A DNA stretch of 21,463 nt from JANOQP01 sp044227705 (GTDB taxonomy: Bacteria > Bacteroidota > Bacteroidia > Chitinophagales > Saprospiraceae). The stretch lies in the NCBI GenBank assembly GCA_044227705.1, contig JBGAWE010000062.1, positions 1 to 21,463 of the forward strand, given 5' to 3'. Position numbers and translations under genes: made by a program. Every line of letters begins with the position of its first letter. Within the stretch, counting starts at the first letter, position 1. Positions 8,001-14,159 of this stretch are shown here, piece by piece. Below the pieces are notes generated by a model that saw nothing but the letters and a program-made list of their open reading frames with translations, made no database searches and had not been told where the DNA came from.

Positions 8001-10951
8001 TCGTGGGGGGCGGGGTTGGCCGTCGAGAAGTCGTCGCCGGTGTTGTCTCCCCAGTTCCAATGGTGGAAGGTGGACGGGCCGGTCGTCCGGCCGACGCTGG
8101 CCGTGCTGCAGTTGACGCTCGACGAGGTGATGGTCAGCGGCCCGTTGACGGGGGTGCAGCCGCCGGTGCCGCTTCCGCAGCCGACGATGTTGGCGTTGAC
8201 GACCGAGGTGCAGCCCGTCGCCGTGTTCGTGATGACGCAAGAATAGCCACCGGCCGCTGTCACCGTCGCCTCGCCGGGCGTGCCGGTCGGGGTTGCGCCC
8301 GCGCTCCAACTGTAGGTGAAAGTGCCGACCGAAAGGACGGAGACGACCAGCGTCTTCGGCCCCGGATTGGAGGGGAGGCAGATGATGTTGCCGTTGGGAT
8401 AGGTCAGGTTGGCCACCGGCGAGGGGTTGACCACGATGGTCGCCCCGGCCTGCTGCGTGATGCCGCCGCAGACGGCCCAGCTCACGGTCGCCGTGATGGG
8501 GAAGCTGCCGCCGTTGTTGTAGGTGTGGCTCGTCGGCGAACCGCTCCCCGTGCCGCCGTCGCCGAATGTCCAACCGACGGATGTCGGAACGGCCGAGGAG
8601 GAGATGCTTATCGGCGTCGAAACGCCCTGGCAGGTGGTCGGCGGCGAGACGACGGCCAGCGACGGCGCCGGGTTGATGGTGACGGGATAGTCGAACGTCA
8701 TCCAAGTCCCGCAGACCCGCGCCCGGCAGCGGACGATGGCCGCGCCCGCCGTGCCGTTCCAGCGGATGTCGGCGTGCGTGATGGGCGAGTTCGAGAGGAC
8801 GCTGCCGAGGTTCGGCCCGACCACTTCCCATGTCATCTCGGTGAAATGCGTCACCCCGGCGATGTTGTAGCCGCCCAGTTCGTTGACGCAGACCGGGTTC
8901 GGGCCGCTCATCAAGGGGCTGGGCGTGTACGGGTTGACCGTCAATGTGTTGACCAGCGAGCTGCACCTCGGGGCCGACAGGTCGACCAGCCAGAGGTAGA
9001 CTTTGTAAGGCGTCGTGTTCGACCAGTTGATGTTCGTCGTCGCGCCGTATTCCTGCCCCACGGTGCCGTGGTCGGCCGTCCATTTCAGAACAGAGCCGGG
9101 CGGGGGCACGGCGTTCGTCGTGTAGACATACGGCACGTTGGCGCAGACCGAGATCTCGCCCGTGATGGTGCCGGTCGTGGTCGGCGGGTCGACCACTTGC
9201 AGGGTCGCGTAGCCGCCGCCCGCGCAGTAGTCGGGCGATTGGACGTGGATTTGGTACGTCCCCGCCGCCGTGATGGTGGTCGCCGGGAAGGTGAAGACGC
9301 TGCCGCCCGTCCAGCTGTAAAGCGGGGTTCCGGCGAGGTCTTCGAGCGTCCAGTTGAGCGTGCCGCTCGCGCCAGCGGTTGTCCCAGCAATGACGGCGTT
9401 CCAGTTGGGCGGGGTCGCGCTGGTGCACATGTAGGTGAGCGGCGGCTGGATCTCGAGGTTGGGAAGGACGTGGACAACGATGTCCTCGACAGGGAACTTG
9501 CAGCCGAGCAGGTCGTTGTAGTAGGATTGGATGGAAATCGTGTAGTCGCCGGGGGCGTTGAAACGGATTTCCTCCGAGTTGCTCATCGGGTCGCTCCAGC
9601 CGTCGACCGGCACTGCGCCGCAGCAGGGGGAGATGTTCCAGTCAAAATCGACGCCGGAGGCGTAAACACCGTCGCGGATGCCCGGCTGGTAGGGGATTGA
9701 ATAGCGGTAGACCTCCCCCACGCAGGCATTCGTCACACCAGAAATATGGGTCGGGTGCAAAACGGGGACTTCCACCCAAAGCGGGAAGACGCAGACGTCG
9801 GGGCAGCCGCTGATGGTCACCTCGATGGCGCCGACGCCGTTAGCGTTGATGAAGCCGTCGTTGTCGTCCCAGAGGATGGTCGCCGAGGTTTGGTCGGGGT
9901 TCGGGTAGCCGGTAACCTTGCCTCCGTGAACATTCCACGTGATGACGGCGCCGGGGCAATTCTCCATGCCCGGCCACGATAGGTTGTAGAGGTCGACCGC
10001 GTCGAGGCAGACGGTCGAGATGCAGCCGAGGGTCGGCGAGGTGCCGTCTTTCACCTCGACCGTGAACTTGATTCTGCTCTCGCACCCGCAGGCGTTTTTC
10101 ACGATGAAAACCCCCGTGTAGCTCCCGGCGGCCGTGTAGACGTGCGACGGGTTTTGCTCGGTGGAGGTGTTGCCGTCGCCAAAATCCCATGAATAGCTGG
10201 AGCCGCCGACACTCAAATCGTGGAAGATGACGGCCTGCCCGACGCAGATGTAGACCGGCCCGGCGGTGAGGTCCTGCCCGTTCCCTGTGGCCTTCGCGGA
10301 GGGTGAAGGGATGATCTCGATGCAGGTCGTGGCCGTGCCGACACAGCCCGCTGCCGTCGTTTCAACGACGGTGATAGAACCCGTCCCGGCCGGCCCCCAA
10401 GTGACGGAAATCGGGTTGCCGAAGCCGTGCGTGGGCGTGCCGCCGCTGACGAACCACTCGTAGGTGCTGCCCGCGTGGGGCGGGGTGGAGTAGTCGATGG
10501 TCATGTTCTCGCAGGCCTTCGGGCAGGGGTCGTCGTTGTCCTTCGGGATGATGATGGCCGAGAGGTTGTCGTGTTCCTTGTCCTCCGGCGGGCAGTCGGG
10601 TGCGAATGAGGAGAGGATGACCGGGTTCGGAATCGCCTCTACGATGACGGTGGCCGTGTAGGTCGCTGACACGTTCGACGGGTGGAAGGTCTCGACGACG
10701 GTCAGCGTGACCGTCCCCGGGCTGCCGAAGCTGACGGAGTTGCCCGTCCCGATGGTGCCCGAGAGCACGCCGCCCGGAGAGGACGACCAGGCGTAGGTGC
10801 TGTTGGCGTGGTTTTGCACTTGGTAGAAGTGCGTCGAACCGGCACAGACCGGCGTGGCCGGGGCGATGAACTGGGCCGAGGCCACGCCCGCCCAGAAGAG
10901 AGCGAGCAGCATCAACCAGACTGTGCGGCGGTGGTGGGAAAAGTTTTTCAT
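5090..10951 (-). CDS. Giant multi-PKD / T9SS type A sorting-domain surface protein (1953 aa)
   Basis: The ATG at 10951 is chosen because it gives a clear signal peptide (MKNFSHHRRTVWLMLLALFW, cleavage probably after ASA at 26). The open frame continues upstream to 11233, but that stretch has no domain or signal-peptide character. Most of the protein is a string of Ig-like/PKD modules. The most typical PKD cores are WDFGDG (255-260, with HVYTAAGSY), WTFGDG (794-799) and WNWGDN (965-970); WNFDAG at 1135 is a degenerate copy. Residues 1510-1832 hold three copies of a cysteine-rich module. Residues about 1878-1953 form a T9SS type A sorting domain (APNPSSETVEARF, DLNGRKV, LPAGIYTLTL). The protein is expected to be exported by Sec and then T9SS and displayed or shed. 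It is first in the minus-strand group and divergent from the sigma-factor gene. An adhesin, matrix or sensor role is inference. Confidence 0.9.
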   Translation of the reverse strand: MKNFSHHRRTVWLMLLALFWAGVASAQFIAPATPVCAGSTHFYQVQNHANSTYAWSSSPGGVLSGTIGTGNSVSFGSPGTVTLTVVETFHPSNVSATYTATVIVEAIPNPVILSSFAPDCPPEDKEHDNLSAIIIPKDNDDPCPKACENMTIDYSTPPHAGSTYEWFVSGGTPTHGFGNPISVTWGPAGTGSITVVETTAAGCVGTATTCIEIIPSPSAKATGNGQDLTAGPVYICVGQAVIFHDLSVGGSSYSWDFGDGNTSTEQNPSHVYTAAGSYTGVFIVKNACGCESRIKFTVEVKDGTSPTLGCISTVCLDAVDLYNLSWPGMENCPGAVITWNVHGGKVTGYPNPDQTSATILWDDNDGFINANGVGAIEVTISGCPDVCVFPLWVEVPVLHPTHISGVTNACVGEVYRYSIPYQPGIRDGVYASGVDFDWNISPCCGAVPVDGWSDPMSNSEEIRFNAPGDYTISIQSYYNDLLGCKFPVEDIVVHVLPNLEIQPPLTYMCTSATPPNWNAVIAGTTAGASGTLNWTLEDLAGTPLYSWTGGSVFTFPATTITAAGTYQIHVQSPDYCAGGGYATLQVVDPPTTTGTITGEISVCANVPYVYTTNAVPPPGSVLKWTADHGTVGQEYGATTNINWSNTTPYKVYLWLVDLSAPRCSSLVNTLTVNPYTPSPLMSGPNPVCVNELGGYNIAGVTHFTEMTWEVVGPNLGSVLSNSPITHADIRWNGTAGAAIVRCRARVCGTWMTFDYPVTINPAPSLAVVSPPTTCQGVSTPISISSSAVPTSVGWTFGDGGTGSGSPTSHTYNNGGSFPITATVSWAVCGGITQQAGATIVVNPSPVANLTYPNGNIICLPSNPGPKTLVVSVLSVGTFTYSWSAGATPTGTPGEATVTAAGGYSCVITNTATGCTSVVNANIVGCGSGTGGCTPVNGPLTITSSSVNCSTASVGRTTGPSTFHHWNWGDNTGDDFSTANPAPHDYAHSGYYWVSLFSYSAPGVCMMLVQQQVVVHLHGDFKWTFQCGGGGAMQTQLTDLSDFLPGEAPTSWNWTVTGAGGGTFTTQNPLLTLGAGSHTVTLVVTSATGTCTVVKNLTVPASLNPAIAVTGGSCEGTPFNFVGSAAVGSNPISWAWNFDAGAASSGLQNVGKTFNAPPAAHTAQLTVTNNWGCTATASTTVNVWDHFTPAPAVTPPNLTVCQPGTITLGAVVGAMPGPVTYSWFESQNPGSGIGAASSYVAATSGYYGVHVTDGHACTYTAMAAGPVVIKPLPLVEFYSDSPNDLKTDYCLGDFIWISVFSGDSPGGYTYSWTATTPGGTFTSGGPTMVVNSNSGGVGTYTFTVVVTDLTTNCTNTGSFSCTVHALPVVTISAPSGCPPVVLTASPTAGLYFNWSDGSTGPSMTALTGGHYRVTATDAWGCTDEDRYDIDYIPDLGNLMVGCYEFCEPVKWQAPLCDGCTYDWSDQNGYIGSGPEIGITQSGVYHLLITNAAGCTAYSDDIEINITNADLCHQCAVETKEPKLTCIGTDPVTGWPLFEFSFDYTNLGGTVAGLYSVVTFNSGIVNITDPASLTLNGGGTSGTVTGTIASKDDVICFQIWGWILQPDGKWKECLVFEHCFDLPPCEGQICKCDDLKLTVGEAACINGHFHVYMKLKSDGCDFKVLGATVVAPGGAQYTVSNLHTVYSGGIAGIDGWILAAGTGTYCFTVWVQMADGTICKVKACRDLIDECKDLSPCDGLQGVSAQCLELGPLGRHYRIKFDWYLNAPGCELWAISKLGLVGNLTWTFSGGVFHGTIDYYGMGLDMKEACFHVILVCDGKPKCFGFFCIELPDCPAGPPIGKLGKDGMADLSPANSFLFEKDGRQPSATERLAERPVIAPNPSSETVEARFTAPASEGATLILSDLNGRKVVELPVAPGQATAQIGVSHLPAGIYTLTLRTAEGIRWREKMAVAH
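5456..6424 (-). repeat. Three tandem cysteine-rich modules inside the giant surface protein
   Basis: Residues about 1510-1623, 1628-1729 and 1735-1832 are diverged copies of one module of about 100 residues. Each has an early Cys (1524, 1642, 1745), a beta-rich middle, a C-F-x-[IV] strand (CFQIW 1594, CFTVW 1704, CFHVI 1808) and a closing Cys triplet with spacing C-x4/5-C-x5/6-C ending near L-[PI]-[PD]-x-C (1611/1617/1623, 1717/1722/1729, 1821/1826/1832). Copies 2 and 3 also share GCDF/GCEL. The regular Cys positions suggest disulfides in an exported protein. I do not recognise the module as a named family. Confidence 0.65.
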
Positions 10952-11358
10952 TGAAAAAACTGTTTTCAGAGGCTCCCGCAGCGCCACCTTTGTGATGCAA
11001 CAAACTTGTTGTCCATGCCCCCTGCGGGGAAGCAAGGCGGCGAGCTTGGATTTACACTTGTTGGCCCTTTTGTCATCTTGGCGGGTGCAAAAGGGCCTTT
11101 TTGTTTGGGCGCGTTTGGGCGCGTCCCGCTCGCCGCACCCCCTGAACTCGGAGGCCCCTTGCGGCGTGACACGATTTCCCCGAAAAAATTTTTTTTGAAA
11201 AAAATCCAGTCGGCGGCCGTCACGGCCGGGCACTTCGCGGGTTTCCCGGTGCGGATGGAGAATTTGAGGCGCAATCTCAAAGCTCCAACGAAGACGCTTT
11301 GCGATGCCCGCCTCGACCCTCTCGGCCCCAGGCTGCCAACCTGAACTTCACCGTCAAG
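10952..11358. promoter_or_regulatory. Divergent intergenic region between the giant PKD gene and the sigma gene
   Basis: These 407 bases must contain the promoters of both divergent genes, but I find no convincing match to the Bacteroidota TTTG / TAnnTTTG promoter. Visible elements are a palindrome CAACAA-AC-TTGTTG (10998-11011), a plus-strand terminator-like hairpin (11063-11105), two adjacent copies of TTTGGGCGCG (11104-11123), an A6-T8-G-A7 tract (11183-11204), and an inverted repeat TTTGAG / CTCAAA (11263-11281). The start codon of the PKD gene sits inside an A/T inverted repeat, AGTTTTTCA-T-TGAAAAAACT (10942-10961). Confidence 0.5.
11063..11105 (+). terminator. Terminator-like hairpin in the leader of the sigma gene
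   Basis: GGCCCTTTTG (11063-11072) and CAAAAGGGCC (11088-11097) form a perfect 10-bp stem with a 15-base loop, followed by TTTTTGTTT on the plus strand. No plus-strand gene precedes it. It may attenuate a long sigma-gene leader, end a short unannotated transcript, or insulate the divergent promoters. Confidence 0.5.
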
Positions 11359-11994
11359 ATGGGCCTTCAAGACCCAAAAGCGACTGCCGCGCCCCGGGAG
11401 CCAGCCGTTGCCGCCGAACCTGTCGGTCGCAACTTCGGGCTGTCGTCTGCCCAGTTCGACGCGCTGCTCGACGGGCTGCGCGGGGGCGACGAGTCGCTGT
11501 TCGAGCGGGCCTTCCTCGTGAAGTTCGAACCGCTGATGGGGGTGCTGAAAAAGAACTACCGCGCCGCCCACGCCGACGCCTACGACGCGGTGATGTGGTC
11601 GATGCTACGCTTTCGCGAGTACCTGGTCAGTGGGAAGATCGACTACGGGAACCTTGAGGGGTATCTCCACCGAATCGTTGTCAACCATTTTTTGAAAAAA
11701 CAGGAACGCGACCGCGAACGCCCCGACACCGACGGCATCGCCGCCAGCCTGCTCGATGATTTCAGCTTCCTCGAAAACCAGTTTTCCATCGAGGAGCTCG
11801 ATCTCCTCGACCGCGCTTGGGAGCTGATGTGCGACCGATGCCGGTCGCTCCTGCAGGCCTTCTACTACGACAATCTCGACCATCGCGCCATTGCCGAGCG
11901 GTCGGGCTACACCAACGAGGCTGCCGCTCGGCAGCGGAAAAAGCGGTGCGTCGACGAGCTGCGCGGCCACTTTTTTCGCCTCGGCGGGCGGTAA
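11359..11994 (+). CDS. Sigma-70 family RNA polymerase sigma factor (ECF-like)
   Basis: The ATG at 11359 gives 211 residues; an in-frame ATG at 11299 would add 20 residues of no clear character. Region 2 is recognisable at about 43-118 (ESLFERAF, then DAYDAVMWSMLRFREYL, then NLEGYLHRIVVNHFLKKQ, the typical core-binding and -10-recognition helices). Region 4 lies at about 146-203, with a helix-turn-helix (HRAIAERSGYTNEAAARQRK) and a basic RKKRCVDELR end. The size and two-domain form suit an extracytoplasmic-function type sigma factor. The next gene starts 31 bases downstream and encodes a single-pass membrane protein, the usual position of an anti-sigma factor. The neighbouring divergent surface genes are natural candidate targets, which is inference. 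No region 3 and no anti-sigma domain fused to it were seen. Confidence 0.8.
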   Translation: MGLQDPKATAAPREPAVAAEPVGRNFGLSSAQFDALLDGLRGGDESLFERAFLVKFEPLMGVLKKNYRAAHADAYDAVMWSMLRFREYLVSGKIDYGNLEGYLHRIVVNHFLKKQERDRERPDTDGIAASLLDDFSFLENQFSIEELDLLDRAWELMCDRCRSLLQAFYYDNLDHRAIAERSGYTNEAAARQRKKRCVDELRGHFFRLGGR

Positions 11995-12025
11995 GGACGA
12001 CGCAGAATCTCAACCAAAAAGAGTC

Positions 12026-12715
12026 ATGGAATCCATTTTTGACCAACTTGACAGAGCCTCCCTCCCTCCCGGCGAGCTGACCGCCGCCGAGGCCGCCCTC
12101 CTCCGCCGCAAGCTCGACCGCGACCGCGAGCGCCGCTGGGCCACCGAGCTTTCCAAAAAGGGGGTGCGCCGCGAGGCTCCCGTCCGACTTTTTTCATTCA
12201 ACAAAAACTGGCGGTTGCTGGCCGTCGCCGCGGCGATGGTGGCCGCCCTCGCCTCGGCGAACTGGCTTTGGCGACAGCCCTCGAAAGGGCTTTCCGCCCC
12301 AAAACTGGCGGCGAACGGGCTGCCCGTCTTCCATTTTCAAGGAAACCTGCGCGGTCCCGGCGGCGAAAGGACGAAGCTTGTTGAGGCAGTGAAAGCCTAC
12401 GAGGCCGGTCGTTTTGAAAGCTCGCTCGCCCTCGCCGTCGAGGTCGCGCAGTCGGATAAAAGCTGGAAACCGGAGCTTCTGGCCGGGCTTTGCCTGCTTT
12501 TCGACCCGGCACGGCCCGATTTCGCCGCCGCGCTCGGCCACCTCGATCGCGCACTCGCCCAGCCTGACGCACCGGTCGAGGCCCGCATCTACCATGCTTT
12601 TGCTTTGAAAAAAACAGGGCAGGCCGCCGCCGCCCGCGCCGAGCTGGAGAAGCTCAAAGGACACCCGCAGATCCGGGGGCAGTTTGCCGAGGCGGTCGAG
12701 CGGATGCTGAGGTAG
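12026..12715 (+). CDS. Single-pass membrane protein with TPR-like C-terminal domain; candidate sigma regulator
   Basis: 229 residues from an ATG 31 bases after the sigma stop; upstream in-frame codons overlap the sigma gene and are ignored. Residues 1-60 are charged and probably cytoplasmic (LLRRKLDRDRERRW is strongly helical). Residues about 62-82 form one transmembrane helix (LLAVAAAMVAALASA) preceded by basic residues, predicting N-in/C-out topology. The C-terminal part (about 117-229) has TPR-like helix pairs (KAYEAGRFESSLALA; FAAALGHLDRALAQPDA with RIYHAFALKKTGQ). The layout (short cytoplasmic helix, one membrane helix, periplasmic sensor) is that of anti-sigma factors, but no anti-sigma family motif such as a zinc-binding H-x3-C-x2-C is present. 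Function is therefore assigned only from position and topology. Confidence 0.7.
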   Translation: MESIFDQLDRASLPPGELTAAEAALLRRKLDRDRERRWATELSKKGVRREAPVRLFSFNKNWRLLAVAAAMVAALASANWLWRQPSKGLSAPKLAANGLPVFHFQGNLRGPGGERTKLVEAVKAYEAGRFESSLALAVEVAQSDKSWKPELLAGLCLLFDPARPDFAAALGHLDRALAQPDAPVEARIYHAFALKKTGQAAAARAELEKLKGHPQIRGQFAEAVERMLR

Positions 12716-12737
12716 AGGCGCGGCGCACCGCGGCTCT
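12714..12737. terminator. Shared hairpin between convergent genes, overlapping both stop codons
   Basis: AGAG-G-CGCGG pairs with CCGCG-G-CTCT around a CGCA loop (9 pairs, one G-G mismatch). Its ends lie in the stop codon of the plus-strand membrane-protein gene (12713-12715) and of the minus-strand oxidoreductase gene (12736-12738). It could serve both convergent transcripts. No T-run is present on either side. Confidence 0.45.
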
Positions 12738-13710
12738 ACTTCGCCCACTCCTCCCGAACCCAGTCGAGCAGTTCGGTCAGTTCGAGGCTGAAGTCGAGCG
12801 GGACGAGCGGGCTTTCAACCAGCCCCTTTTCGACGCACTCCATGAAGTGGCGGATTTCGTGCGCGTAGCCGTGCCCGTCGTGGGCCAGTTCGACGTCCTC
12901 GCTCTCCATCGCACCGGCGACGTAGCGGCTGATGGTCAGTCGCCTCGGGTGGTGGAAACGGGGGTGGAGGCGGATGTTTCCTTTTTTCCCATAGATATAG
13001 GCCTCGGTCTCCGTTTTGAAAGCCGTCGTGCAATGGAGCATGGCCAGCTTCCGGTCGGGGTAGACGAAGGTCATGGCCACCGACTCGTCGGCCCCGAGGT
13101 CGGTGAAAGTGGCGACGGCCAGCACCTTTTCCGGCCTGCCGAGCAGGATTTGAGCGAGGAGAATCGGGTAAATCCCGATGTCGAGCAGCGAGCCAGCCCC
13201 CAGTTTCGGGTCGAAAAGGCGAGAGTTCGGGTCGAACGGCGGGGCCTTGAACCCGAAATCCGCTTTCACCCCGACGACTTCGCCAATCTCGCCCGTCTCT
13301 ATCATCTCGATAGTTTTTTGAAAAAGGGGGACGAAGCGCGTCCAAATCGCCTCCATCACGAAGACGCCCTGCCGACGGGCGGCCAGCGCCAATCGCCGCG
13401 CCTCCTCAATGTGCATGGCCCAGGGCTTTTCAACCAAGACCGGAATCCCTGCATCGACAAATTTCAAAGCCAGCGAAACGTGCGACGTGTGCGGCGTGGC
13501 GATGTAGACCGCGTGGACATCGGGGCATTTCAGCAAGAGGTCATAGCTGTCGAAGGCGTGCCGCGCCCCATATTTCACGGCAAACTGCTCGGCCCGCTCC
13601 TGCGAGCCGCCCGTCGCCACCGCCCAGAGCCGCGCGCCCTCGACGAGCCGCAGGTCCTGCGCGAACTTGTTGGCGATTTTGCCGAGGCCGATGATTGCCC
13701 AGTTGAACAT
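12736..13710 (-). CDS. Gfo/Idh/MocA family NAD(P)-dependent oxidoreductase
   Basis: 324 residues, the usual length for this family. The N-terminal Rossmann fold shows the dinucleotide loop GLGKIANKF (8-16) and the AVYIATPHTSH strand (67-77). The family EKP motif is at 94-96 (VLVEKPWAMH), with Lys95 the expected catalytic lysine. The C-terminal alpha/beta domain has GAGSLLDIGIYPI (171-183), matching the D-x-G-x-[YH] substrate-side motif. The sequence resembles the dihydrodiol dehydrogenase / glucose-fructose oxidoreductase branch, which acts on sugars or diols; the substrate cannot be told. It follows yicC and apaG on the same strand with a 56-base gap that contains a G-rich repeat, so it is either the third gene of that operon or separately expressed. 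Cytoplasmic; no signal peptide. Confidence 0.88.
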   Translation of the reverse strand: MFNWAIIGLGKIANKFAQDLRLVEGARLWAVATGGSQERAEQFAVKYGARHAFDSYDLLLKCPDVHAVYIATPHTSHVSLALKFVDAGIPVLVEKPWAMHIEEARRLALAARRQGVFVMEAIWTRFVPLFQKTIEMIETGEIGEVVGVKADFGFKAPPFDPNSRLFDPKLGAGSLLDIGIYPILLAQILLGRPEKVLAVATFTDLGADESVAMTFVYPDRKLAMLHCTTAFKTETEAYIYGKKGNIRLHPRFHHPRRLTISRYVAGAMESEDVELAHDGHGYAHEIRHFMECVEKGLVESPLVPLDFSLELTELLDWVREEWAK

Positions 13711-13719
13711 GGTGAAAAA

Positions 13720-13747
13720 GGGGATTGGGGATTGGGGATTGGGCGGG
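13720..13747 (+). repeat. (GGGGATT)x3 G-rich repeat, potential G-quadruplex
   Basis: Three copies of the heptamer GGGGATT are followed by GGGCGGG, giving five closely spaced runs of at least three G on the plus strand. On the coding (minus) strand this is (AATCCCC)3, ending 10 bases before the oxidoreductase start codon. The tract could fold as a quadruplex in the template strand and could vary in copy number by slippage. Confidence 0.6.
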
Positions 13748-13766
13748 TGGCCAAATCCTTAGTCCC

Positions 13767-14153
13767 CTAATTCGATTTGAAAGGCGCGACCATCTGAAAC
13801 TCCGGTATCTCCACCTCGAACTCGCTCATGTCGTCGAGGTTTTTGAAAAAATAGACGCCCCACATCCGTCCCATGTCGGCCAGCAGGTGGCACCACGAGG
13901 CGTATTGATAGGACTCGCCGGGGGCCAAAACCGGCTGTTCGCCGACCACGCCGTCGCCCATGACCTGCCGGTGAATCCATGTCGTGTCGACGATGTCCCA
14001 TTGGCGGCGGAGGAGCTGGACGGTGTGCCGCCCGTGGTTCTCGATGGTGATGGCGTAGGAGAAGATGTACTTGTTCTCCAGCGGGTTCGAGTAGTTCGTC
14101 TGGTAGGTCGTCTCGACGGAGACGCGGATGCCTTGGGTCGTTTTTGTCTTCAT
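13767..14153 (-). CDS. apaG: ApaG domain protein
   Basis: 128 residues, almost exactly the family length, and a single ApaG (fibronectin-III-like beta-sandwich) domain. Typical family segments are VSVETTYQTNYSNP, YSYAITIENHG-like FSYAITIENHG, LLRRQWDIVD, then VVGEQPVLAPGESYQYASWC and MWGVYFF. In Enterobacteria, apaG lies with apaH and ksgA, and mutants show cobalt resistance and altered Mg2+ efflux; the biochemical role is not settled. Here it follows yicC with six bases between stop and start, so the two are surely co-transcribed. No signal peptide. Confidence 0.9.
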   Translation of the reverse strand: MKTKTTQGIRVSVETTYQTNYSNPLENKYIFSYAITIENHGRHTVQLLRRQWDIVDTTWIHRQVMGDGVVGEQPVLAPGESYQYASWCHLLADMGRMWGVYFFKNLDDMSEFEVEIPEFQMVAPFKSN

Positions 14154-14159
14154 GTCGGG

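Noticed and set aside
7901..9700. 599-codon plus-strand open frame inside the giant PKD gene
   Set aside because: Antisense shadow of a clear PKD/T9SS protein; the translation is arginine/glycine/valine-rich noise.
10942..10961. A/T inverted repeat around the PKD start codon as a translational switch
   Set aside because: The arms are only A-T pairs apart from two at the ends, the loop would be a single base, and the same motif occurs all over the window.
10952..11233. 94-codon N-terminal extension of the giant PKD protein
   Set aside because: It would bury the signal peptide inside the protein. The ATG at 10951 gives a normal exported N terminus.
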